In this document: piece by piece, positions 48,072 to 57,243 of the stretch
Numbering within the stretch: the first letter of the stretch is position 1
Layout of the letters: the number at the start of each line of letters is the position of its first letter
Assembly (NCBI RefSeq): GCF_035690525.1
Contig: NZ_DASSKM010000036.1
Location: 1 to 64,000, forward strand
DNA length: 64,000 nt
Source: Salinisphaera sp035690525
GTDB lineage: Bacteria > Pseudomonadota > Gammaproteobacteria > Nevskiales > Salinisphaeraceae
Reading direction: 5' to 3'
Translations under genes and position numbers: made by a program
The notes under the pieces: generated by a model
Seen by the model: only the letters and a program-made list of their open reading frames with translations
Told to the model about the DNA's origin: nothing
The model's database searches: none

Positions 48072-50015
48072 ATGTCATTGAATCGAATCCCGTGCCTCGC
48101 GGCATGCCTGTGTCTGACCGTCGCGCTGGCCGCCTGCGGCGGCGGGGGCGATGACGACGACAACAGCAACGACAAGGCCAGCGAGCCCACCCCCTGTACC
48201 ACGCCCTCGGGGTTCGTCGATGAGGCCGGCGCCAACCAAAACGTCAAGACGAATACCGTGGTGCAGCTCGACGGCACAGCCAGCCGCGGCGCCGGCGGCG
48301 ATCGGCCGGACAGCTACCAATGGTCGTTCGTCTCGCGGCCCAACGGCAGCGGCGCCCAACTGACCAGCGCGACCAGCGCGGCGCCGCAATTCACCGCCGA
48401 TCAGGCTGGCCGCTACGTCGTGCAACTGGTGATCGACGGCAAGAACGACTGCGACGACCAAACCGATCGCGTCACCGTCACCGCCACGGCGCCGGGTACC
48501 AACGCGGTGCCGACGGCGGACGCCGGGGCCGACCAGAGTGTGGGCGTCGGCGCGGGCGTCAAGCTCAGCGGGGCGAACAGCCATGATCCGGACGGCGATA
48601 CGCTGAGCTATGCGTGGCAATTCGTGTCGCGACCGGACGGCAGCAGCGCCAAGCTCGCCGGCGCAAAGACCGTGTCGCCGTCGTTCAAGGCCGACAAGGC
48701 CGGCACCTATGTCGTGGGCTTGCGCGTGGCCGACGGTAAGGCGACCAGCGAGCGCGACACGATCACGGTAGTGGCCGCGGCCGGTGGCGAAGCCCGGCCG
48801 GTGGCCGACGCCGGACCGGATCAATCGGTGCGCGTCGATTCGCTCGTCCGGCTCGACGGCACGGGCAGCCGCGATCCGGAGGATCGGCTCATTTCCTACC
48901 ACTGGCATTTCGTATCCAAGCCTGGGGCCAGCGCCGCCGCGATCACCGGCACCGATACGGCGCAGGCGGTGTTTCGGCCGGATGCGGCGGGGACCTATGT
49001 GGTCTCGCTCACGGTCGCCAACGGCCAGACCGAAAGCCGGCCGGACACCGTGATCGTGACCGCGTCTAAGCCCAATGTGCGGCCCACGGCCGATGCCGGA
49101 GCCGATCGGAACGTGAAGACCGGCCTGGTCGTCGAGCTGGACGGCAGCGCGAGTAGCGATCCCGACGGCGACGAGCTGAACTATCGCTGGCGTTTCGTAT
49201 CGATCCCTGATGGCAGCGGGACCGCGCTGACCGGCGGCGCCACCGCGACGCCCGCGTTCACGCCGGATGTGGCGGGGCAGTACGTGCTCCAACTGGTGGT
49301 CGACGACGGCCGGATCGACAGCACGGCCGACACCGTCGTGGTGAGCGCGGCCTCGGCCAACAGCGCGCCCGTGGCCGAGGCCGGCGGCGATCGCAACGTG
49401 GCCGTGGGCAGCCGGGTCACGCTCGACGGCGGCGCCAGCTCGGATGCCGACAACGATACGCTCGCCTATCACTGGACGCTGGTCTCGCGCCCGGCCGGCA
49501 GCGCGGCGACGCTGACCGACGCCGATACCGCCACGCCGGACTTTACCGCGGATGTCGTGGGCTTCTATGCCATGACGCTGACCGTCAACGACGGCCGGAC
49601 CGACAGCGAGCCCGATCTGGTGGTGATCACAGCCACCCCAACGCTTGCGCTGTATGTGCGTCAGAACGATAGTTATCGGCGCGTCGACGGCAACGGGGGA
49701 ACGGCTTCGATCCAGGTACCGATCGGCGGCAAGAATGTGTTGCTGGACCATTTTCGGGTCGAGGCGCTGGGGAGCGATTTCACCATTGCCAACGTCCAGA
49801 CCATGCTGGCCACCACCCCCGACGGCCAGACGCTCGAACTGTACCTCGACGGTTTGTCGTCAGGCGACGTGATCGATAATGGCGATCACCGCGACTTCGC
49901 GGCGGGGCTGCGTTCGGTGCCGGATGCGCCAGGGAAGTATCAGGTCGAGTTGCGGTTCACCGTCAACCCGGGCGGCAAGCGGTATCGGCTCGCCTACGAC
50001 GTGACCATCGATTGA
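48072..50015 (+). CDS. Lipoprotein with five tandem PKD-type repeats
   Basis: The 647-aa product has a lipoprotein signal ending LAAC (Cys22) and a Gly/Asp-rich linker (GGGGDDDDNSND). Five repeats of about 95 residues follow, each starting with a (A/P)x(A/P)xAGxDxxV-like segment and containing LDG(S/T)xSxDPxxD, YxWxFVSxP and FTxDxxGxYVxxLxVxDG, as in PKD/cadherin-like beta-sandwiches. The last ~130 residues (LALYVRQNDSYRRVDGNGG...) differ and are of unknown type. It is likely surface or periplasmic, perhaps in adhesion or polysaccharide binding. GGGGGG precedes ATG 48072. Confidence 0.8.
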   Translation: MSLNRIPCLAACLCLTVALAACGGGGDDDDNSNDKASEPTPCTTPSGFVDEAGANQNVKTNTVVQLDGTASRGAGGDRPDSYQWSFVSRPNGSGAQLTSATSAAPQFTADQAGRYVVQLVIDGKNDCDDQTDRVTVTATAPGTNAVPTADAGADQSVGVGAGVKLSGANSHDPDGDTLSYAWQFVSRPDGSSAKLAGAKTVSPSFKADKAGTYVVGLRVADGKATSERDTITVVAAAGGEARPVADAGPDQSVRVDSLVRLDGTGSRDPEDRLISYHWHFVSKPGASAAAITGTDTAQAVFRPDAAGTYVVSLTVANGQTESRPDTVIVTASKPNVRPTADAGADRNVKTGLVVELDGSASSDPDGDELNYRWRFVSIPDGSGTALTGGATATPAFTPDVAGQYVLQLVVDDGRIDSTADTVVVSAASANSAPVAEAGGDRNVAVGSRVTLDGGASSDADNDTLAYHWTLVSRPAGSAATLTDADTATPDFTADVVGFYAMTLTVNDGRTDSEPDLVVITATPTLALYVRQNDSYRRVDGNGGTASIQVPIGGKNVLLDHFRVEALGSDFTIANVQTMLATTPDGQTLELYLDGLSSGDVIDNGDHRDFAAGLRSVPDAPGKYQVELRFTVNPGGKRYRLAYDVTID

Positions 50016-50022
50016 CCTAAGC

Positions 50023-50048
50023 CGCCGCCGGCGCCTCAGCCGGCGGCG
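50023..50048. terminator. Hairpin between the convergent lipoprotein gene and uvrA
   Basis: A perfect 10-bp GC stem (50023-50032 with 50039-50048) with a 6-nt loop fills the 33-bp gap between the two stop codons. There is no T-run on either side, so it may act as a weak two-way terminator. Confidence 0.5.
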
Positions 50049-52997
50049 TCAGCTCGCGGTGGCGTTTTTCTTGCGTAGGCCGGCGGATTTCTTGGCTTTC
50101 TTCTCTTTTTTCGGCGGCAACGCCAGATCCCGTTTATCGCCGGCGGTGTTGTGGCCGATGCCCGGCCGCGTTTCGCCCAGCATCGGTTTGAGGAAGCGCC
50201 CGGTGTGCGAGGCCTCGATTCCGGCCACGTCTTCCGGTGTGCCGGTGGCGATGATTTCGCCGCCGCCGGCGCCGCCTTCGGGGCCGAGGTCGATGATCCA
50301 GTCCGCGGTTTTGATCACATCGAGGTTGTGCTCGATCACCACCACCGCGTTGCCGGCGGATCTGAGGCGCAGCAGCACGGTTAGCAGATGCTTGATGTCG
50401 TGGAAATGCAGGCCGGTGGTCGGCTCGTCCAGCAGATATAGCGTGCGCCCGGTATCGCGCTTGGACAGTTCGCGCGCGAGCTTGATGCGCTGGGCTTCGC
50501 CGCCGGACAACGTGGTCGCGTTCTGGCCGAGCTTGACGTAGGACAGGCCGACGTCCATCAGCGTTTCCAGCTTGCGTTTCAAGCTCGGCACCGGCGAGAA
50601 GAACTCCAGCGCGGCCTCGACCCGCATATCGAGTACGTCGGCGATGGTTTGGCCCTTGTAGCGAACCTCCAGTGTTTCCCGGTTGTAGCGCGCGCCGTGG
50701 CAGGTCTCGCAGGTGACATAAATATCCGGCAGGAAGTGCATTTCCACTTTGATCACGCCGTCGCCCTGGCAGGTTTCGCAGCGCCCGCCCTTGACGTTGA
50801 ACGAGAACCGGCCCGGCTTGTAGCCGCGGGCGCGGGCCTCCGGCGTGTTGGCGAACAGCTCGCGGATGGTGCCGAACAGGCCGGTGTAGGTCGCCGGATT
50901 GGATCGGGGCGTGCGCCCGATCGGCGCTTGATTGATATCGATCACCTTGTCCAGATGGTCGAGGCCGTCGATCGCCGTGACCGGCGCGGCGCGCGCCACC
51001 GCGCGGTTGACCTGACGGGCCGCCGCCGGAAACAGCGTTTCGTTGATCAGCGTGGATTTGCCGGAACCGGACACGCCGGTGACACAAGTCAGAAGCCCCA
51101 TGGAGAACGCGGCGTCGACGCGCTTCAAATTGTTGCCGCGCGCGCCCCGGATATGAATCTCGCGGCTGTTGTCGTAGGCGATCCGCTCTTCCGGGATCGG
51201 GATCGTCAGCCTGGACGACAGATACTGGCCGGTGAGCGAGTCGGCATGCGCGGCGATCTCGGCCGCGGTGCCCTGGGCGATGAGCCGGCCGCCGTGATCG
51301 CCGGCGCCGGGGCCCATGTCGACCACGTAATCGGCTTCCCAGATGGCGTCCTCGTCGTGCTCGACCACGATCACCGTGTTGCCGAGATCGCGCAGACGCT
51401 CCAAGGTATTGAGCAGGCGCCGATTGTCGCGCTGATGCAGGCCGATCGACGGTTCGTCGAGCACATACATCACACCGACCAGGCCGGCGCCGATCTGGCT
51501 GGCGAGACGAATGCGCTGGGCTTCGCCGCCGGACAGCGTCTCGGCGGAGCGCGACAGCGTGAGGTAATTAAGCCCGACATCGAGCAGGAATTTCAGCCGC
51601 TGGTTGATCTCCTTGAAAATCGGCGCGGCGATCTCCGCGCGATGGCCGGGGATGGTCAGATTCTCGGTAATCTCGTAGGCCTCGGAGATACTCGCCGCGT
51701 TGATCGCCGGTAAGGTCTGGTCGGCCACGCGAACATGCCGCGCGGCCTCGTTCAGACGCGCCCCGTTACAAGTCGGACAGGCCTTGTCCGAAAGATACTT
51801 GGCCAGTTCCTCGCGGACCGCCATCGAATCGGTTTCGGCGTAGCGGCGGGACATGTTGTCGAGCACGCCTTCGAAGGCGTGTTTGCGCACGCGGGTGCGG
51901 CCGCGGGCATTGATATAGCGGAATTCGATCTTTTTGGACCCGGAGCCGTTCAGGATCACCTTGCGGGCTTTTTCGGGCAGCTCGCGCCAGGGTTGATCGA
52001 CATCGAAGCCGTAGGTCTCGGCCAGCGCTTCGATCAGGCCGAAGAAATAGGGGTTGCGCCGATCCCAGCCGCGCACCGCGCCGCCGGCCAGGCTCAAGGT
52101 GTCGTCGGTGATCACGCGGTCGACGTCGAACACGCTCTGCGAGCCCAGCCCGTCGCAGGTCGGGCAGGCGCCGTGCGGCGAGTTGAACGAGAACATCCGC
52201 GGTTCCATGTCGTTGATGGAATAACCGCAGATCGGGCAGGCGAACTGGGAGGAAAACACTTCCGGCTCGGCTTCACCACGCCAGGGCAGGATCCAGGCGA
52301 TGCCCTCGGACAGCCTGAGCGCGGTCTCGAACGATTCGGCCAGCCGTTGGCCGATGCCGTCGCGTACCTTGAAGCGGTCGACCACGACTTCCAGGTCGTG
52401 CTTTTTCTTCGGGTCGAGTTCGGGCACGCCCTCGTCGAGTTCGATGATCGCCCCGTCCACGCGCATGCGCACGAAGCCCGCGCCGCGCATCTGCTCGAAG
52501 ATCTCGCGGTGCTCGCCCTTGCGCGAGCGGATTACGGGCGCGAGCAGCATCCAGGCCGATTCGGCTTCTTTCGTGAGCGTCTGATCGACCATCTCCGATA
52601 CGCTCTGCGCGGCCAGCGGTTCGCCGTGGTGCGGGCAATAGGGCGTGCCGGCGCGCGCGAACAACAGACGCAGATAGTCGTGGATCTCGGTGACGGTGCC
52701 CACGGTCGAGCGCGGATTGTGCGAGGTCGATTTCTGTTCGATCGAAATCGCCGGCGACAACCCCTCGATGGCGTCCAAGTCCGGTTTTTCCATCATCGAC
52801 AGGAACTGGCGCGCGTAGGCCGACAGCGATTCGACGTAGCGGCGCTGGCCTTCCGCGTAGATGGTGTCGAAGGCCAGGGACGACTTGCCCGAACCGGACA
52901 GACCGGTAATCACGATCAGTCGATCGCGGGGCAGATCGACATCGATGTTGGCGAGATTGTGCGTGCGCGCGCCGCGGATGCGGATATGGCTTTCCAT
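50049..52997 (-). CDS. uvrA: UvrA, nucleotide-excision repair damage-recognition ATPase
   Basis: UvrA finds DNA lesions and loads UvrB. The 982-aa product has both ABC-type ATPase sites (GLSGSGKSSLAFD near the N-terminus, GVSGSGKSTLINE in the second half), both signature regions (LSGGEAQRIRLASQIG, LSGGEAQRIKLARELS) and the zinc cysteines CPICGYSI, CPTCDGLG, CETCQGDG, CETCHGARY. The C-terminus has a Lys-rich extension (PPKKEKKAKKSAGLRKKN). No LexA-type box is visible upstream. Its ribosome site lies in the terminal arm of the element at 52999-53284. Confidence 0.97.
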   Translation of the reverse strand: MESHIRIRGARTHNLANIDVDLPRDRLIVITGLSGSGKSSLAFDTIYAEGQRRYVESLSAYARQFLSMMEKPDLDAIEGLSPAISIEQKSTSHNPRSTVGTVTEIHDYLRLLFARAGTPYCPHHGEPLAAQSVSEMVDQTLTKEAESAWMLLAPVIRSRKGEHREIFEQMRGAGFVRMRVDGAIIELDEGVPELDPKKKHDLEVVVDRFKVRDGIGQRLAESFETALRLSEGIAWILPWRGEAEPEVFSSQFACPICGYSINDMEPRMFSFNSPHGACPTCDGLGSQSVFDVDRVITDDTLSLAGGAVRGWDRRNPYFFGLIEALAETYGFDVDQPWRELPEKARKVILNGSGSKKIEFRYINARGRTRVRKHAFEGVLDNMSRRYAETDSMAVREELAKYLSDKACPTCNGARLNEAARHVRVADQTLPAINAASISEAYEITENLTIPGHRAEIAAPIFKEINQRLKFLLDVGLNYLTLSRSAETLSGGEAQRIRLASQIGAGLVGVMYVLDEPSIGLHQRDNRRLLNTLERLRDLGNTVIVVEHDEDAIWEADYVVDMGPGAGDHGGRLIAQGTAAEIAAHADSLTGQYLSSRLTIPIPEERIAYDNSREIHIRGARGNNLKRVDAAFSMGLLTCVTGVSGSGKSTLINETLFPAAARQVNRAVARAAPVTAIDGLDHLDKVIDINQAPIGRTPRSNPATYTGLFGTIRELFANTPEARARGYKPGRFSFNVKGGRCETCQGDGVIKVEMHFLPDIYVTCETCHGARYNRETLEVRYKGQTIADVLDMRVEAALEFFSPVPSLKRKLETLMDVGLSYVKLGQNATTLSGGEAQRIKLARELSKRDTGRTLYLLDEPTTGLHFHDIKHLLTVLLRLRSAGNAVVVIEHNLDVIKTADWIIDLGPEGGAGGGEIIATGTPEDVAGIEASHTGRFLKPMLGETRPGIGHNTAGDKRDLALPPKKEKKAKKSAGLRKKNATAS

Positions 52998-52998
52998 T

Positions 52999-53284
52999 AG
53001 GAACCTCTGATTGAATCGTCACGGTCGCGCCGGCGTGCTTTGCGCGCGACTGGCAAGAAAGCGCGAGCGTGGCGTGCTTGTTGCACGGTAGCGAGCGCTG
53101 ACGCCGTCCAGACGCGCGCAAAGCCCCGGCTTTTCTCGCGCGGCGAGAAAAGTTTGGTCCAAAAGCCGCCGCTACGGCGTTGCGTGGCTTGATCCGGGAA
53201 TGACCCGGACGCTGCGCCACGCGCCTTGTACCGACGGCTTTTGGGTCTCAAACGCGATCCGCGAGGATTCATTCAGAGGTTCCT
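52999..53284. repeat. 286-bp inverted-repeat element upstream of uvrA, possibly a nonautonomous mobile element
   Basis: Terminal arms at 52999-53020 and 53263-53284 are inverted repeats matching at 20 of 22 positions. Inside are further inverted pairs: CTTTGCGCGCG with CGCGCGCAAAG, a 9-bp hairpin CTTTTCTCG/CGAGAAAAG (53130-53152), and CCAAAAGCCG (53159-53168) with CGGCTTTTGG (53235-53244). There is no gene. The remaining 173 bp to the transporter gene show nothing I can name. Confidence 0.6.
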
Positions 53285-53457
53285 TGGAGGCTGCATCGGA
53301 AAGGGTCAACCGCTGAGTATACCCAGCGCGGCAACCGCGTCGTAATCGCCGGATTCCCGGATGTAACGGAAGGCTCTGTGCTAATCTTGCGCGCCTTGTC
53401 GCCGGACGCGTTGGGCACGACGCGCCACGGCCGAACTGCCGAAACCACGGGCGACGT

Positions 53458-54828
53458 ATGGACCAGTTAGAAAAACGCGCGGCCATCGCGCTGGCGAGCA
53501 TTTTTTCCCTGCGGATGCTCGGCCTGTTCATGATCTATCCGGTGTTCACCTTTTATTCGCAGCAGCAGCTCACGGGTTCGACGCCGGTTCTGATCGGACT
53601 GGCGCTGGGCGCCTACGGGCTGACGCAGGCATTGCTGCAGATTCCGCTGGGTTTTGCCTCCGACCGGTTCGGCCGCAAGCACATTATCGCCGGCGGCCTG
53701 GTGATTCTGGCCGTCGGCAGCGTGGTGGCCGCATTGTCGACCTCCATCTACGGGGTCATTCTCGGCCGGATTCTGCAGGGCTCCGGCGCGGTCGGCTCGA
53801 CCATTCTGGCCCTGAACGCCGATCTGACGCGCGAGGACACCCGAACTAAGGCCATGGCCATGATCGGCATCAGCATCGGGCTGGCGTTCGCGGTCGCGAT
53901 GGTGATCGGGCCGTTGATCAGCGGCTGGGTCGGCGTGCCGGGCATCTTCTGGTTCACCGCGCTGTTGTCGCTGCTCGGCCTGTTCGTGCTCTACGGCGCC
54001 ACGCCCGAGCCGAAGGCGGCCCGGTCGCACCGGGACGCCGAAGCGGTGCCGGCGCTGTTCAAGCGCGTCTTGAGCGACGGCGAACTGCTGCGGCTGGATT
54101 TCGCGATCTTCACCCTGCATACGATCCTCACCGCGAGCTTCATCGTGTTGCCGAAGCTGCTCCACAGCGTCGGCGGTGTGCACGAGGACTATCAATGGGT
54201 GGTCTATCTGCCGGTGCTGGCGGTATCGGTGGCGGCCATGATGCCGGCGATCATCGTCGCCGAGGCCAAGCGCCGGATGAAGCCGGTGTTCGTGGGTTCG
54301 ATCGCGGCGCTGCTGGTCAGCCAGATCGTTCTCACCTTCTATCACGGCAGCATCGTCGAACTGGTGGTGATGATGGTCGTGTTCTTCACCGCCTTCAACG
54401 TCATGGAGGCGATGCTGCCGTCGCTGATCTCCAAGGTCGCGCCGGCCGACGCCAAGGGCACGGCGCTGGGTGTCTACTCGAGCGCCCAGTTCTTCGGCAT
54501 CTTCGTCGGCGGCGCCGTCGGCGGCTGGACATTCAGCGTGGGCGGATACTCCGGTGTGTTTGCGTTCTGCGCCGTGGCCGCGCTCATCTGGCTGTTGGTG
54601 GCCGCCAGCATGCCGAAACCGCGCTTCGCGCGGACGCATATGGTCAACGTCGGCCGCATCGACGACGCCGAAGCGCGCCGGCTGGCGGGCGAAATCGAGG
54701 CGATCGAAGGCGTATTCGAGGCCGTGGTCGTGCCCGACGACGGCGTGGCCTACATCAAGTACGATGGCAAAGTCGTCGGCACGGAAGTCTTCGACCCGTT
54801 CGCCGCGCGGGCCGTCGCGAGCGCCTAG
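53458..54828 (+). CDS. YajR-like MFS transporter with C-terminal ferredoxin-fold domain
   Basis: The 456-aa product has 12 predicted membrane helices, the MFS loop motif GFASDRFGRKHIIAGG between helices 2 and 3, and a C-terminal soluble part (HMVNVGRIDDAEARRLAGEI, then EGVFEAVVV) like the YAM domain of YajR. The uvrA-MFS-ssb arrangement is conserved in pseudomonads. Substrate is unknown. The start is ATG 53458. Confidence 0.87.
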   Translation: MDQLEKRAAIALASIFSLRMLGLFMIYPVFTFYSQQQLTGSTPVLIGLALGAYGLTQALLQIPLGFASDRFGRKHIIAGGLVILAVGSVVAALSTSIYGVILGRILQGSGAVGSTILALNADLTREDTRTKAMAMIGISIGLAFAVAMVIGPLISGWVGVPGIFWFTALLSLLGLFVLYGATPEPKAARSHRDAEAVPALFKRVLSDGELLRLDFAIFTLHTILTASFIVLPKLLHSVGGVHEDYQWVVYLPVLAVSVAAMMPAIIVAEAKRRMKPVFVGSIAALLVSQIVLTFYHGSIVELVVMMVVFFTAFNVMEAMLPSLISKVAPADAKGTALGVYSSAQFFGIFVGGAVGGWTFSVGGYSGVFAFCAVAALIWLLVAASMPKPRFARTHMVNVGRIDDAEARRLAGEIEAIEGVFEAVVVPDDGVAYIKYDGKVVGTEVFDPFAARAVASA

Positions 54829-54857
54829 GCTTCGGCTCCGCTCCGCGCAGCCGAAGC
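54829..54857 (+). terminator. Hairpin after the YajR-like gene
   Basis: GCTTCGGCT (54829-54837) pairs with AGCCGAAGC (54849-54857) directly after the stop codon. It lacks a T-run. A possible ssb promoter -10 (TAGAAT, 54930-54935) lies downstream. Confidence 0.45.
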
Positions 54858-54985
54858 GCACGATCGGGAAAGCGGGGCAGCCGCATCACGGCATAACGCG
54901 CCCGGACATCGCGATCGGGCCGTGCCGTGTAGAATCGATGCGATTCGGCATCCCTCAAAGCAATCACTGCACACGGAGTCCTGCC

Positions 54986-55501
54986 ATGGCAAGTCGAGGC
55001 GTCAACAAGGCCATCATCGTCGGCAACCTGGGAGCCGACCCGGAAACGCGCTATACCGCGGGCGGCACGGCCGTGACCAACGTCAACGTCGCGACCTCCG
55101 AAAGCTGGCGCGACAAGAACTCGGGCGAGATGCAGGAACGCACCGAGTGGCACCGCGTGGTGTTCTTCGCGCGGCTGGCCGAGGTCGCCGGCGAATATCT
55201 GCGCAAGGGTTCCAAGGTGTACGTCGAGGGCCGTATCCAGACCCGCAAGTGGCAGGGCCAGGACGGCCAGGACCGCTACACTACCGAGATCGTGGCCAAC
55301 GAAATGCAGATGCTGGATTCGCGTGGTGGCGGCCAGGGCTCGAGCGCGCCGTTCGGTGGCGGCGGCCAACGCAGCCAGGGCGGTGGACAGAACCAGGGTG
55401 GCGGGCAGCGTGGTGGTGGCCAGCCGCAGTACCAGCAGCCGCAGCCGGCCAGCGGCGATCCCGGTTTCGACGACGATCTGGACGACGATATTCCGTTCTA
55501 G
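54986..55501 (+). CDS. ssb: SSB, single-stranded DNA-binding protein
   Basis: The 171-aa protein has the OB-fold core (NKAIIVGNLGADPETRYTAG, ERTEWHRVVFFARLAEVAGE, YLRKGSKVYVEGRIQTRKW), a Gly/Gln-rich linker and the acidic C-terminal tip DLDDDIPF that recruits repair and replication proteins. ATG 54986 gives the usual MASRGVNKAI start. It is opposite in strand to uvrA, as in many gammaproteobacteria. Confidence 0.97.
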   Translation: MASRGVNKAIIVGNLGADPETRYTAGGTAVTNVNVATSESWRDKNSGEMQERTEWHRVVFFARLAEVAGEYLRKGSKVYVEGRIQTRKWQGQDGQDRYTTEIVANEMQMLDSRGGGQGSSAPFGGGGQRSQGGGQNQGGGQRGGGQPQYQQPQPASGDPGFDDDLDDDIPF

Positions 55502-55573
55502 AGCCTGTCGGAGTCAAAGCCATCGATTCCGTGGCGGAAAGCTCGCTAGGTATTCTTGGAGAAAGTGCTCCAA

Positions 55574-56440
55574 ATGTCTTGCAAATATCCCGAAGTGGTC
55601 GGTTTTTTCGATGAAAAGACCGGCAGCATTCAATATGTGGTGATCGACAACGGGACCGGGCGCTGCGCGATCATTGATCCGGTCTGGGATTACGATGAAA
55701 ACGCCGGGCGCACACGGACTGGCTGGGCCGATGAAATACTTGACTTCGTGCGCGCTCGCGGCCTCGCGGTGGACTGGATTCTGGATACCCATCCGCACGC
55801 CGATCATTTTTCGGCCGCGGTGATTGTCGCCGAGCGGTGCGGCGCGCCGCGGGCCATCGGCGAGAAGGTCGTCGAAGCCCAGAAGCTCTGGAAAGATATC
55901 TACAATTTTGGCGAGGACTTTGTCGCCGACGGCCAGCAATGGGATCGACTGTTCGCGGAAGGCGATACGTTCAAGATCGGCGATATCGACGCGCGAGTAA
56001 TGTTCTCGCCGGGCCATACGCTGGCCTCGATCACCTACGTGATCGGCGATGCGGCCTTTGTGCACGACACGCTGTTGCAGCCGGATTCCGGTACCGCCCG
56101 CGCCGATTTTCCCGGCGGCGACGCGCGCACGCTGTATCGTTCGATCCAGCAAATCCTCGATTTGCCCGACGACACCCGCCTGTTCACCGGCCACGACTAT
56201 CAGCCCCGCGGACGCGGGCCGCAGTGGGAATCGACGGTCGCTCAGCAGCGCGCGCACAATCCACATCTGCAGAACGTCGACGAAGACGCCTACGTGGTCT
56301 TGCGCGAATTGCGGGACGCCGAACTGCCGCTGCCGACGCTGATGCTGGCAGCGCTCCAGGTCAACGTTCGCGGCGGGCGTCTGCCGCCGGCCGAGGACAA
56401 TGGGCGTTGTTATCTCAAGATTCCCGTGAATCAATTCTGA
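55574..56440 (+). CDS. Metallo-beta-lactamase-fold hydrolase (persulfide dioxygenase/glyoxalase II-like)
   Basis: The 288-aa product has the metal motif DTHPHADHFSA (His73, His75, Asp77, His78), SPGHTLAS, HDTLLQPDSGTARADFPGGD and FTGHDYQP, the order seen in ETHE1-like and Blh-type hydrolases. Persulfide dioxygenase activity is possible and would fit the adjacent thiol-redox genes, but this is inference. ATG 55574 is chosen, with GGAGAAAG upstream; a TTG six codons earlier is possible. Confidence 0.75.
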   Translation: MSCKYPEVVGFFDEKTGSIQYVVIDNGTGRCAIIDPVWDYDENAGRTRTGWADEILDFVRARGLAVDWILDTHPHADHFSAAVIVAERCGAPRAIGEKVVEAQKLWKDIYNFGEDFVADGQQWDRLFAEGDTFKIGDIDARVMFSPGHTLASITYVIGDAAFVHDTLLQPDSGTARADFPGGDARTLYRSIQQILDLPDDTRLFTGHDYQPRGRGPQWESTVAQQRAHNPHLQNVDEDAYVVLRELRDAELPLPTLMLAALQVNVRGGRLPPAEDNGRCYLKIPVNQF

Positions 56441-56466
56441 GCCACCAGTAGGCTGATTCGCGCCCA

Positions 56467-57243
56467 TTACGGACGCGGCGAGCCCATGACGTCGGTCAGT
56501 GCGTCGCCTCGAGGCAGGCCTTGTTTGATCGCGATGTCGCCGTCGGCGTCGCGATAGAACAGCGTCGGCGTGGCGAACAGCCCGAGTGATTTCATCAGAT
56601 CGGTGTTCTGTTTGATTTTCTTTGCAAGACCGGCCGGCGGATCGTTCAGCGGCGTAATGCCGCCATCGTCATAGTGGCGCTCGGATCGATCCAGGGCCGC
56701 GCTTGGATCGTCCGCCGCGAGAATCGCCGCGGCCTTGGGCAGGCTGCTGGGTTTGAGCAGGCCCACCAGCACATGCCGGATCTGGATCTTGCCGGCTTTC
56801 ACCCAGGGCCGTGCGGCCTGCCAGAACCGGTGGCAGTAGGGGCAGTTGGGGTCCGTGAACATATAGATCACGCGCTCGGCCTGGTCGGAACCGTCCGCGA
56901 CCCAGGTCGCCTTTTTCAGCTTCGCCCAGGCTTTCTGACGGCTCGGGCCGACGACCAGCCGCTGCAACGGCTCGGCGCTCAGATCCCGGCCCTGGCCATC
57001 GATGAGCGAGCCGACGAGCGCTTTCCGGCCGCCCGGCAGCAGATAGATCGCGATCGGATGCCCCCGATAGCTCGCGGCATAGCCGGTCATGCCCGCGGGG
57101 GCGGCGAACGTGCCGTGCAGAGTCAGGCCTTGTTTTTTCAGTGCCTTGATGGGCGCGGGCGTGTCGTTTTTGTCGGCGGCACCCGCGGTCGTGAACGAAA
57201 CGGCGACCAGGCAGGCCAGAAGGGCAGGTAACAGTACTTTCAT
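56467..57243 (-). CDS. dsbG: DsbG/DsbC-type periplasmic thiol-disulfide isomerase
   Basis: The 258-aa product has a signal peptide (MKVLLPALLACLVAVSFTTA), an N-terminal dimerisation part and a thioredoxin-like domain with the active site CPYC (Cys134, Cys137; FTDPNCPYCHRFW) and the cis-Pro ATPT. DsbG keeps periplasmic single-cysteine proteins reduced and isomerises disulfides; it is reduced by DsbD, encoded two genes upstream. Start overlaps the TlpA-like stop as ATGA. Confidence 0.88.
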   Translation of the reverse strand: MKVLLPALLACLVAVSFTTAGAADKNDTPAPIKALKKQGLTLHGTFAAPAGMTGYAASYRGHPIAIYLLPGGRKALVGSLIDGQGRDLSAEPLQRLVVGPSRQKAWAKLKKATWVADGSDQAERVIYMFTDPNCPYCHRFWQAARPWVKAGKIQIRHVLVGLLKPSSLPKAAAILAADDPSAALDRSERHYDDGGITPLNDPPAGLAKKIKQNTDLMKSLGLFATPTLFYRDADGDIAIKQGLPRGDALTDVMGSPRP

